From Candidatus Tectimicrobiota bacterium (lineage in GTDB: Bacteria > JACPUC01), in contig JACPUC010000022.1 in NCBI GenBank assembly GCA_016192455.1, positions 1 through 9,377 on the forward strand: a stretch of 9,377 bases of DNA, in the 5' to 3' direction. The position numbers and the translations under genes are program-made. The notes beneath the pieces are model-generated. The model saw nothing but the letters and a program-made list of their open reading frames with translations, was not told the DNA's origin and made no database searches. Of this stretch, positions 1-6,086 are shown piece by piece (within the stretch, counting starts at the first letter, position 1; each line of letters begins with the position of its first letter).

Positions 1-95
1 ACCCGGCGCTGCTCGGTCGTCGGGGTGCGGCGCCAGCGCTCCAGGGTCTGTCGCTCCTCCTGACTCAACGTAATGGGGACGGATGAGGTGTTCAT
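1..95 (-). CDS. IS630-family transposase, N-terminal fragment
   Basis: An ATG at 95 opens a frame that runs off the left edge after 31 codons. It begins MNTSSVPITLSQEERQTLER and continues with WRRTPTTEQRR. The pattern of a short beta strand (VPITLS), then 'EER..LERW.R..TT.QR', is the usual start of IS630-type transposases, just before their helix-turn-helix region. Full-length relatives are about 340-360 residues; only the start is visible, so activity cannot be judged. The gene is co-directional with the upstream TPP enzyme, whose stop codon lies 42 nt before this ATG. A GGGGG run sits almost against the ATG, which is a poor ribosome site, and the predicted transcript start falls near the ATG, so translation may be leaderless. 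Confidence 0.75.
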   Translation of the reverse strand, partial: MNTSSVPITLSQEERQTLERWRRTPTTEQRR

Positions 96-101
96 GCCCC
101 C

Positions 102-130
102 ATCATAGCACGTAAAGTGCAATAACGCAA
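102..130 (-). promoter_or_regulatory. Predicted sigma70 promoter of the transposase, -35 inside the terminal repeat
   Basis: On the minus strand a TTGCGT -35 box (125-130) is separated by 17 nt from a TATGAT -10 box (102-107). The -35 lies in the IS terminal repeat. The spacer contains a small palindrome, GCAC-gtaaa-GTGC on the plus strand (108-120), that could affect promoter use. The expected start of transcription is about 95-96, at or next to the transposase ATG. The boxes are seen directly; promoter activity is inferred. Confidence 0.6.
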
Positions 131-140
131 CTAAGTACTA
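111..140 (-). repeat. IS630 terminal inverted repeat, transposase-5' side, with TA flank
   Basis: Read inward on the minus strand it begins TAGTACTTAGTTGCG. Aligned without gaps to the repeat at 9242-9271 it matches at 24 of 30 positions: the first 16 are identical, then scattered matches follow, ending in TACG. This is the pattern expected of left and right ends of one IS. The leading TA (139-140) is the likely target dinucleotide rather than element sequence. Confidence 0.8.
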
Positions 141-1958
141 GATATGCCGGCAGAGGACGTTCACCACCGCCTGGCGCTTCTCCTCGCGCACCACCTTCAG
201 CGCCCGCCGCAACGCCGGCACCACCTCGTCGGGTTGATCGACCATCTCCCCGTACCCGCCGAACGCCAGGGCGATCTTGTGGTACTCCGGGGCTGGATCG
301 AGATTGCAGATCGGGAACTCGTTGTTCGAGACCGCGTAGCCGTCGGGGTAGACGTTTTGCGCGGCGAACTTCACCGCGTTCCAGCCCTGGTTGTTGAAGA
401 TGACCACGAGGATCGGCAGCCCGTAGGCCCGCGACACCCAGTGGCAGGCGGTCGGCACGTTGAACATGTAGGCGCCGTCGCCGAGGGTGGCGATGACGGT
501 CTTTGCGGGCGCCGCGAGCTTGGCGCCGAGGGCCGCGCCGAACCCCCACCCCAGCCCGCCGGCCGGCGAGGAGCCGAAGAACGTGCCGGGCTTGGTGAAT
601 TGGGCGTGGTGGGGGTTGAGATCGTATTCGTTGACGATGATGGTCTCGTCATCCTTGATCAGGTTGATGCAATGCGTCACCCAATCAAAGTCCATGTCGC
701 TGCGGTTCTGCTTCTTCAAGACGGCGGCCTTGAGGGCGGCGCGGCGCTCATCGTTGGCGCCGCGGTACGCCTGCAGGCGCTCGGTGACCGCCCCCTTGCG
801 CTCCGCCTTATAGCGTCCCAGCTCTCGGTTCAACGCCAGGAAGGCCGCCGGCGCCTCGGCGGTGATCGCCACGTCGAACGGGAAGCTGCGCATGGGGTAG
901 CGGCTGAAGTGCGGATCGACGCCGATCTGGATGACCTTGGCGGTGGCCTTCGGCTTGACGCGGCTGGGGAACCAGGGCACGTCGCACTCGGCCACAACGA
1001 TCACATCGGCCTTCTTGACGAAGGCGGTCGAGTCGTAGCCGCAGTGCAGGGCGTGGGTGGTGGGGAAGTTCACGACCTGCCGGTTCATCTCGACGACCGG
1101 CAGCCCCCAGGACTCCGCCAGGCGGACCAGGCTCGACAGCCCCTCGGGGAAGCGCCCGGCGGCCGAGGTGATGACCACCGGATCGCTCGCCGCCTGGATG
1201 AGATCGGCGGCCTCCTTCACCCCGGCGGGCAGCGGGTGGGCAAGCCCGTCGGCGATCGCTTTGCCCCGCGGCGTGTAGCGCAGCTCCGTCAGCTCCTGCG
1301 CCAGCACCTCGCGGGGCAGCGTCAGGTAGACCGGCCCGCGCGGCTGCGTCATGGCCATCTGCATGGCGCGATCCACCACCTGCTCGAGCTGCTGCGCGTT
1401 CTTCAGCTCGTAATCCCATTTCACGAACTCGCGCAGCAGCGCGCCCTGGTCAAATGACTCCTGCGCCCAGTGGATGTGAACGTTGCGCGATCCCCGCGGG
1501 CCCTCCTCGAGCAGCGGCGTGCGGCCGGCGGTGAAGATGATGGGGACATTGGCGCGGGCGGCGTTCATGATGGCGCCGGTGGCGTTCGCCGCCCCCACGA
1601 TGACGTGCACCATCACCCCCTGCGGGCGGCCGGTGACGAGGTAGTAGCCATGCGCCATGCTGACGGCGCAGAACTCATGGGGGACGGTGATCGGCTTCGG
1701 CCCCAGCCGCTTCTCGATCGACAACTTGGCCAGCGATTCGACGATGGGAGCGAAATCAGTACCGCCGTTCGCAAAGAGGTACTCGATACCGCGGTCACGC
1801 AGGAGCTCGAGGTAGGCTTCGGCGGTACTCTGCACGGCCAGGGTCTTCATGCCGGCGGGCTTGCCGGCGGCGGGGGTCTTGACGGCACGCTTGGAGTCCG
1901 GCTCGGGCTTGCTCTTGCCACCATCCTTCGAAGCCGTTTTCCGCGACCTGACAGCCAT
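138..1958 (-). CDS. Thiamine-pyrophosphate-dependent enzyme (acetolactate synthase / benzoylformate decarboxylase superfamily)
   Basis: This predicted cytoplasmic enzyme has 606 residues. Enzymes of the family use TPP to decarboxylate or carboligate 2-keto acids; the substrate cannot be read from the sequence. Residues 1-36 are a Lys/Pro/Ala-rich, probably disordered tail. The N-terminal (PYR) TPP domain runs from about 37 to 210 and has the likely catalytic Glu95 in VPHEFCAVSMAHGYY. A central domain follows, then the C-terminal TPP domain with GDG at 493-495 and NN at 522-523, the usual spacing for the Mg/diphosphate motif. The start at 1958 was chosen because GGAGGGGGAG lies 6 nt upstream of this ATG and the promoter overlaps the longer frame. 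The TAG stop (138-140) is completed at the IS junction, so the gene looks almost or fully intact. Calling it a true acetolactate synthase is not justified. Confidence 0.9.
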   Translation of the reverse strand: MAVRSRKTASKDGGKSKPEPDSKRAVKTPAAGKPAGMKTLAVQSTAEAYLELLRDRGIEYLFANGGTDFAPIVESLAKLSIEKRLGPKPITVPHEFCAVSMAHGYYLVTGRPQGVMVHVIVGAANATGAIMNAARANVPIIFTAGRTPLLEEGPRGSRNVHIHWAQESFDQGALLREFVKWDYELKNAQQLEQVVDRAMQMAMTQPRGPVYLTLPREVLAQELTELRYTPRGKAIADGLAHPLPAGVKEAADLIQAASDPVVITSAAGRFPEGLSSLVRLAESWGLPVVEMNRQVVNFPTTHALHCGYDSTAFVKKADVIVVAECDVPWFPSRVKPKATAKVIQIGVDPHFSRYPMRSFPFDVAITAEAPAAFLALNRELGRYKAERKGAVTERLQAYRGANDERRAALKAAVLKKQNRSDMDFDWVTHCINLIKDDETIIVNEYDLNPHHAQFTKPGTFFGSSPAGGLGWGFGAALGAKLAAPAKTVIATLGDGAYMFNVPTACHWVSRAYGLPILVVIFNNQGWNAVKFAAQNVYPDGYAVSNNEFPICNLDPAPEYHKIALAFGGYGEMVDQPDEVVPALRRALKVVREEKRQAVVNVLCRHI

Positions 1959-2007
1959 GCTTTTCTCCCCCTCCTGCATGTGGTATAGCCTAGACAAACG
2001 CTTGCTC

Positions 2008-2036
2008 ACTATAGCTTTGAGCCGCAGGACTGTCAA
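2008..2036 (-). promoter_or_regulatory. Near-consensus sigma70 promoter for the TPP enzyme gene
   Basis: On the minus strand a perfect TTGACA (2031-2036) is followed after exactly 17 nt by TATAGT (2008-2013). Transcription would start near 2001, giving a leader of about 43 nt with a GGAGG-type ribosome site just before the ATG at 1958. The rest of the 267-nt gap between the divergent TPP and MFS genes (1959-2225) shows no equally clear plus-strand promoter for the MFS gene. Confidence 0.8.
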
Positions 2037-2225
2037 ACCGGCCCCCCCGGCGCGATCCTCTCGTTGGGCCGCTGCCGCGAACGCTGCGGTTCCCCCCTGC
2101 GCGTCCCGTTCTGCTCACTCCTTCAACCCCGCCGCCAGTGCGCCCCCGACTGCGTAAGGTGACGAGCAGGGGGAGGCCGAGGCAGCCGCGGGCGCTCGTC
2201 TGTGCCCTCCTGTTCGGAGCTTGCG

Positions 2226-3587
2226 GTGCGCCGCTCTCCCCTTCTCTTCATTCTGCTGGGCATCCTCTGCACCATGGGGGGGCTGGGGTTCGGGCGCTTC
2301 GCCTACCCCATCCTGCTGCCGGAGATGGCGCGCGCGCTGTCATTGAGCAGGCTCCAGTCCGGCATGCTCTACAGTGCGAACCTGGCGGGATACCTCCTCT
2401 TCACCCTGGTGGGAGGGGTGCTCGCGGTGCGCTGGCGGGCCAAGCCGGTCATCGTGGCCTCGCTCTTCGTGGGGGGCGCGGCGCTCTTCCTCACGGGCTT
2501 CTCCTCCAGCTTCGCCTGGGCGCTCATCTGGCGCTTTCTGACCGGTCTGGGAAACGGCGGGGCCTTCGTGCCGATGCTGGCCCTGGTCGCGGTCTGGTTT
2601 CGCCCGCAGCGCCGCGGCCTGGCCGCCGGGACGATGCACCTTGGGGTGGGGCTGTCGGTGATGACGGTTGGAGCCTTTATTCCGCCTCTCATGGGGTTGG
2701 CGAAGGGGGATGGCTGGCGGCTCGGCTGGTTTGCGCTGGGGGGAGCGGCGATTGCGGTAGGAATGCTGCTGGCGTTCTTGCTCCGCGATCGTCCCGATGA
2801 CGGTCCGCCGCCTGTAGGCTTGCCTGGCAGAAGGATGGCCCAGACTGGGGACTCCCCGCCGCGGAGCCGCGGCGAGCCGGAGGCGGGAGAGAGGGCCGCC
2901 CCCATGCAGTCCCTGTCGCAAACCCGGTCCGGCTCAGGGGAGAATCCCCACGGCGCCTGGGGCGAGCTGCTGAAATCCTTCAACCTCTGGCACTTGGGGG
3001 TGATCCACTTCTCCTTCGGGTTCACCAACAGCGTCTATGCAACCTTCTTTTCGGAGTACTTGGTCACGGCGCAGGGGCTGACGCTCGCCGCTGCCGGCTC
3101 GATGTGGGCCGCCCACGGCCTGGCGAGCGCGGCCAGCAGCTTCGTCTGGGGGATGCTCTCCGACTACCTGGGACGCAAGTACGCCCTGGCCTTGAACTTC
3201 TGCTTCTTCCTCGCGGCGGCGCTGCTCTTCCTCTCCGGCTCCGCCCTGCCGACGTTCTACCTGTCGGCCCTCCTCTTCGGCTCCGTGGCCGCCAGCCCAC
3301 CGGCGATCATGGCGGCTGCTTCGGGCGATTACTTCGGTCCGCGCATGGCGGCGGGTGCGTTCACGGTCGTGACGCTGTTCTCTGCCACAGGGCAGATTTT
3401 TGGACCGGCGTTGGGTGGCTTCGCCGCCGATGCCACCGCCTCCCTGGGCGCCCCCTACTGGCTCTCCGCGATGGGGGCTGTGCTGGGCCTTGCCGCCTCG
3501 CTCCTCCTTGCCCGACCTCCGCAAGGACCGCAGGCAGGCCGGTTCTCAAGGCGCGACCGTCCGGCGCAGGCTCAGAAGCGCGGGTAG
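2226..3587 (+). CDS. Major facilitator superfamily transporter, YbfB/YjiJ-like
   Basis: This inner-membrane transporter has 453 residues and about twelve hydrophobic helices, six before and six after a long central loop. Helix 1 carries GGLGFGRFAYPILLPEM, typical of the YbfB/YjiJ group of MFS proteins, whose substrates are largely unknown. The loop between helices 8 and 9 has the MFS signature GMLSDYLGRK; the equivalent loop between helices 2 and 3 is degenerate (GGVLAVRWRAK). The GTG at 2226 is preferred because GGAG (2216-2219) lies 6 nt upstream; an in-frame GTG at 2202 has no good ribosome site. The cytoplasmic loop at about residues 188-250 is unusually long and uses atypical codons (see 2811-2954). 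The gene is divergent from the TPP enzyme, which suggests but does not prove a shared substrate. Its 3' end overlaps the convergent M24 gene by 16 bp. Confidence 0.88.
   Translation: MRRSPLLFILLGILCTMGGLGFGRFAYPILLPEMARALSLSRLQSGMLYSANLAGYLLFTLVGGVLAVRWRAKPVIVASLFVGGAALFLTGFSSSFAWALIWRFLTGLGNGGAFVPMLALVAVWFRPQRRGLAAGTMHLGVGLSVMTVGAFIPPLMGLAKGDGWRLGWFALGGAAIAVGMLLAFLLRDRPDDGPPPVGLPGRRMAQTGDSPPRSRGEPEAGERAAPMQSLSQTRSGSGENPHGAWGELLKSFNLWHLGVIHFSFGFTNSVYATFFSEYLVTAQGLTLAAAGSMWAAHGLASAASSFVWGMLSDYLGRKYALALNFCFFLAAALLFLSGSALPTFYLSALLFGSVAASPPAIMAAASGDYFGPRMAAGAFTVVTLFSATGQIFGPALGGFAADATASLGAPYWLSAMGAVLGLAASLLLARPPQGPQAGRFSRRDRPAQAQKRG
2811..2954 (+). other. In-frame atypical insert in the MFS central loop, with hairpins
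   Basis: This stretch encodes the Pro/Gly/Arg/Ser-rich loop between helices 6 and 7. Its codons (GTA, CCT, AGA, AGG, ACT, CAA, TCA, AAT) are unlike the strongly G/C-ending codons on either side. It contains GGGG-act-CCCC (2847-2857) and a perfect 8-bp hairpin, CGCCGCGG-ag-CCGCGGCG (2857-2874). The composition and palindromes resemble a small dispersed intergenic repeat that inserted without breaking the frame. That origin is inference; an ordinary variable loop is the alternative. Confidence 0.4.
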
Positions 3588-4801
3588 AGCTGGTGCACGC
3601 CGCTGCGGTGCAGCCAGACCATGCGGCTGACGAAGGCGCTGTCGCCGGCGGCGGGGAGGCCGAGACGCAGGCTGAGGATCATGTTCTCCCGCAGCCGGCT
3701 GCCGGCGCTGCGCGGGGGTGACCCGAGGAGCGGCCATTCCTGCAGGTCAAGACCGATGCCGTTCCCCAAGGGAAAGTCGGCCCGCGGGTAAGGCCCCAGC
3801 GCCAGCCTGAGCTGCCGGGCCGCCTCCTCGGTGAACTCCGAGAGGGGTTTGCCGACGGCGAAGAGCGCCAGGAGGGCGTCGAGCGCCGACTCCGCGCGCG
3901 CCCGCACCTCCTTGCCGCGCGGCTCCACCGGCACCATCGGCAGGGCCTGGGCACGGTCGGCCCAGTACCCCTGGTAGGAGACGGCGATGTAGGCGATGAC
4001 GGCCTCGGCGAAGACAAGGTGGGTTGGCGGCGCGGGCTGGAGGCGCAACGCCTGCCCCGCGGCGGCGGCGCGCTCCGGCAGGGTGACGAGCAGGCAAACC
4101 GCCTCGGCCCCTTCACGGTAGATGACGCGCTCCACCTCGGCCCCGATCTTCCGCAGGCTGCTCTCGCGAGTGACCAGGTCGGCGAAGTGCTGGCAGGCCT
4201 CCCAGCAGAGATCGGCGGCGCGCCGCAGGAGGCGCAGCTCAGGCTCCCCCTTGGGGGCGCGCAGGGCCTCGTACCAGTCGGTCAAGGTGCGCAGGGTGGC
4301 GCGCGGCAGGGCCGCCTGGAGGACCATGGCGTCTTCGCCGCGCATCTGCTCCTCCACTCCCACGAGGCCGAGGACCGACGCGCCAAGGGTCTGCGCGGCG
4401 GCGGCCGCGGCCTCCCCCAAGGAGGCGGGAGCAGCGGGCGCGCCGCCCGCCTCGCGGGACCCTGGGACAGCGCGGAGGTTTACGCTCAAGGGAGGTCTCC
4501 ATACTCCAGCCGCTTCAGGCCGGGAGCCCCCAGGCGCCTCCTTGACAGTCTGCGAGATCAGCTCGACAGGACCGCGCCGGGGCACCACGGCGATCGCGTC
4601 TCCAGCGCCGGGAAGCGTCCGCGTCAGGTAGGTGAGGTTGCCCGCGCGCCGCTGAGCGCCGTAGAGCAGCAGGGCGTCCAGCTCCTCGTCGGCCATGGCC
4701 GCCTGCAGGCGGGCAAGACGCGCCCGCAGCTCCTCATCAGGGATGAAGCGGCGTTCGCGCGGCGGCGATTCTTTCGCACCCGGGGGATTCGCTGCAAACA
4801 T
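3572..4801 (-). CDS. M24-fold (creatinase / Xaa-Pro peptidase-like) protein lacking most metal ligands
   Basis: The protein has 409 residues with no signal peptide or membrane segment seen. Residues about 15-180 resemble a creatinase N-terminal domain (FIPDEELRARLARLQAAM, then DALLLYGAQRRAGNLTYLTR); about 185-409 resemble the pita-bread M24 domain. Active M24 enzymes use Asp, Asp, His, Glu, Glu to hold two metals. By my alignment these are Tyr271, Asp282 (QGYWAD), Asn347 (GNGIGLD where GHGIG is usual), Arg379 and Ser392, so only one ligand remains. Metal-dependent peptidase activity is therefore unlikely; a binding role or another hydrolase chemistry is possible. The ATG at 4801 was chosen for GGGAG about 9 nt upstream and because homology starts soon after. 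The stretch 4427-4531 is an atypical patch, possibly an insert, and contains the start of the 6-bp hairpin at 4434-4450. No clear promoter was found. Confidence 0.82.
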   Translation of the reverse strand: MFAANPPGAKESPPRERRFIPDEELRARLARLQAAMADEELDALLLYGAQRRAGNLTYLTRTLPGAGDAIAVVPRRGPVELISQTVKEAPGGSRPEAAGVWRPPLSVNLRAVPGSREAGGAPAAPASLGEAAAAAAQTLGASVLGLVGVEEQMRGEDAMVLQAALPRATLRTLTDWYEALRAPKGEPELRLLRRAADLCWEACQHFADLVTRESSLRKIGAEVERVIYREGAEAVCLLVTLPERAAAAGQALRLQPAPPTHLVFAEAVIAYIAVSYQGYWADRAQALPMVPVEPRGKEVRARAESALDALLALFAVGKPLSEFTEEAARQLRLALGPYPRADFPLGNGIGLDLQEWPLLGSPPRSAGSRLRENMILSLRLGLPAAGDSAFVSRMVWLHRSGVHQLYPRF

Positions 4802-4915
4802 CGCCGCAAGCTCCCAGAGCAGGATCAGGCCGGACGGGGCCGCTCGAAGGCGTGCCGCCGCGCGGCTTCCACATCGAGGAAAGACAAGGAACCGCCCTGC
4901 CGCCTCGGCATGTGC

Positions 4916-4944
4916 TTGACCCCCCGGAAGCCGCGGGCTATGAT
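4916..4944 (+). promoter_or_regulatory. Strong sigma70 promoter for the small orphan gene
   Basis: TTGACC (4916-4921) is followed after exactly 17 nt by TATGAT (4939-4944), close to consensus. Transcription would start near 4951 and give a leader of about 110 nt before the ATG at 5062. The promoter lies in the 260-nt gap (4802-5061) between the divergent M24 gene and the small gene. Confidence 0.75.
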
Positions 4945-4950
4945 CCAGGC

Positions 4951-5061
4951 GCCTCCGTGGGGCCAAGCACCGAAGGAAAGCCGCCCCACCGGCGGGCCCT
5001 TGGAGATCGGGAGCTTCGTCGCTGCGCTGCGAAGCCCGGCGAAGGGGGGGCAGGAGCAACC
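4951..5061 (+). promoter_or_regulatory. Structured 5' leader of the small orphan gene
   Basis: Two hairpins can be drawn by eye. The first pairs GTGGGGC (4957-4963) with GCCCCAC (4983-4989). The second pairs CGG plus GCTTCG (5008-5010 and 5013-5018, with a 2-nt bulge) with CGAAGC plus CCG (5030-5038) around an 11-nt loop. A G-run then leads to the ribosome site AGGAG (5052-5056), 5 nt before the ATG. There is no U-tract, so it is not a classic attenuator. No known riboswitch class was recognised. Confidence 0.35.
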
Positions 5062-5379
5062 ATGACGAATGAAAACTTAACGGAAGCGGTGCGCGAGCTC
5101 AATGTTCTGTTGAACCAGTACGGCATCGCGGAGGTGCTGTCAAAGATTGAGGCGGGTGTCAAGCTCCCTGATCTTTCAAGCGCTCTGAGGAATCTGCGCG
5201 ACCACCTGCCGCCGGAGCTCCTTGGGTTTGTGGACCTCGCGGGGTCGTCCGCCAATGCCGAGGAAGAGTGGCCCCGGCGTCTCCTCTCCATCCTGCTGTT
5301 GCTCAAGAACTGCACCGAGGATCAGGTGGCTCTGGTTGCGGAGATCGTCGGCAACATGTTGAAGCTGAAGGAGCAGTAA
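5062..5379 (+). CDS. Small helical protein of unknown function (105 aa)
   Basis: I do not recognise a family. The protein begins MTNENLTEAVRELNVLLNQY and looks wholly alpha-helical: an acidic and leucine-rich first helix, a middle part with a LPDLSSALRNLRDHLPPELL stretch, a low-complexity AGSSANAEEEW linker, then a hydrophobic RLLSILLLLKN helix and a final helix ending KLKEQ. No signal peptide, Cys cluster or DNA-binding motif is evident. The start is well fixed by AGGAG 5 nt upstream and by its own promoter. By hand count it is about 58% G+C, lower than the M24, binding-protein and aminotransferase genes. It is transcribed away from the M24 gene and towards the GNAT gene. It may be a small adaptor or antitoxin-like protein, but nothing in the sequence decides this. 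Confidence 0.72.
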   Translation: MTNENLTEAVRELNVLLNQYGIAEVLSKIEAGVKLPDLSSALRNLRDHLPPELLGFVDLAGSSANAEEEWPRRLLSILLLLKNCTEDQVALVAEIVGNMLKLKEQ

Positions 5380-5550
5380 CCCCCCGCCCCGCCGTGCCGC
5401 TCGCCCCCGCGGCTATCCTCCTCTGTTGCGCGACGCATCTCCCCAGCTTTTTCCAGCTCCTCGCCCGACCTCAACCCACCCTTTGCCTCACGCACCAGCG
5501 GCGCCGCCGTCCCAGTCCAGCGCTCTCAGCAGCACTCCCGCGACAGGCCG

Positions 5551-5985
5551 CTAAATATCTTTACTGAAGTTGATGAGACTCCCCTCCGCGAATCCCAGGG
5601 AGCGGAAGTAAGCAAGAAGGTTCTCCGCGTCGCGCTCCACCATGGTCTGCACCTTGGTGATCTGGGACTTCTTGAAGTGCTCGATGATCGCCGCCGCCAA
5701 CAGGTGCCCGATCCCTTTCCCCTGGTAGCCGGGATCAATGCCGAGGATTTCAATCCAGCCGCTCTGCGGCGCCCCGAACTCCCAGTCCTTGCGCTCGCCT
5801 AAAAGGAAGCCGATGACCTTGCCGTCCGCCTCGGCAACCAGGCAGGCGCCCGGGTCGAGGCCGGAGTAAATGATGATCTTGTTCTTCCAGTAGGACTCCC
5901 GCGCCTTCCCCGTAACCTTCTGATCAATGGCGATAATCGAGTCGATGTCGCGCCAGGTCAGCTTGCGGATGGTGGCGTCGCTCAC
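5551..5985 (-). CDS. GNAT-family N-acetyltransferase
   Basis: This cytoplasmic protein has 144 residues, a normal length for a single GNAT domain that transfers an acetyl group from acetyl-CoA to an amine. It opens ATIRKLTWRDIDSIIAID, a standard GNAT first strand and helix. Motif A is GIDPGYQGKGIGHLL, with the acetyl-CoA pyrophosphate loop Q88-G-K-G-I-G93, and motif B is NLLAYFRSLGF at about 122-132. The acceptor may be a small molecule or a protein N-terminus or lysine. The start is a GTG at 5985 with a perfect AGGAGG (5993-5998) 7 nt upstream. It lies about 100 nt downstream of the solute-binding protein gene on the same strand, so co-transcription is possible. Its G+C content is about 59% by hand count, lower than its upstream neighbour. 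Confidence 0.88.
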   Translation of the reverse strand: MSDATIRKLTWRDIDSIIAIDQKVTGKARESYWKNKIIIYSGLDPGACLVAEADGKVIGFLLGERKDWEFGAPQSGWIEILGIDPGYQGKGIGHLLAAAIIEHFKKSQITKVQTMVERDAENLLAYFRSLGFAEGSLINFSKDI

Positions 5986-6086
5986 ACGGAATCCTCCTGC
6001 GTGGGAGCCGGCAAGGGATGAGCCGAGCCGCGCCCGCGATCAGCCGGCTCGACCTCCGCTGCGCCCCGGCCGCTCCGCGGCGCGTG

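Larger units (their letters stand above)
1..138 (-). mobile_element. IS630-family insertion sequence, transposase-5' end (partial)
   Basis: This is the right-hand end of an IS630/Tc1-like element that continues past the left window edge. It holds the first 31 codons of a transposase on the minus strand, a promoter, and a terminal inverted repeat. The outermost element bases are GTAC at 135-138, followed by a TA dinucleotide at 139-140, which fits the TA target of this family. A matching inverted repeat with the 3' end of the same kind of transposase lies at 9242 onward, so the window is bracketed by two same-orientation element ends. The catalytic DDE core is outside the window, so the family call rests on the terminal protein segments, the TIRs and the TA flanks. 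Confidence 0.8.

Noticed and set aside
144-1457. Long plus-strand open frame antisense to the TPP gene
   Set aside because: Its protein is an Arg/Gly/His/Ala-rich shadow of GC-rich codons with no recognisable domain; the minus-strand frame has full TPP motifs.
138-1958. Annotation of the TPP gene as acetolactate synthase large subunit
   Set aside because: The superfamily motifs do not identify the substrate and no regulatory subunit gene is adjacent.
4802-5059. N-terminal extension of the M24 gene to 4802-5059
   Set aside because: The added residues are low-complexity, cross the promoter and leader of the divergent small gene, and precede a usable ribosome site at the ATG of 4801.
5396-5413. 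Hairpin GCCGC/GCGGC after the small gene as a terminator
   Set aside because: The stem is only 5 bp with an 8-nt loop and no T-run follows; the 171-nt gap 5380-5550 shows no convincing terminator for either convergent gene.
6005-6050. 8-bp inverted repeat GAGCCGGC/GCCGGCTC and a nearby 5-bp hairpin (6069-6081) between the binding-protein and GNAT genes
   Set aside because: The 30-nt loop and absence of a T-tract make a terminator unlikely, and such palindromes are expected often in DNA of this composition.
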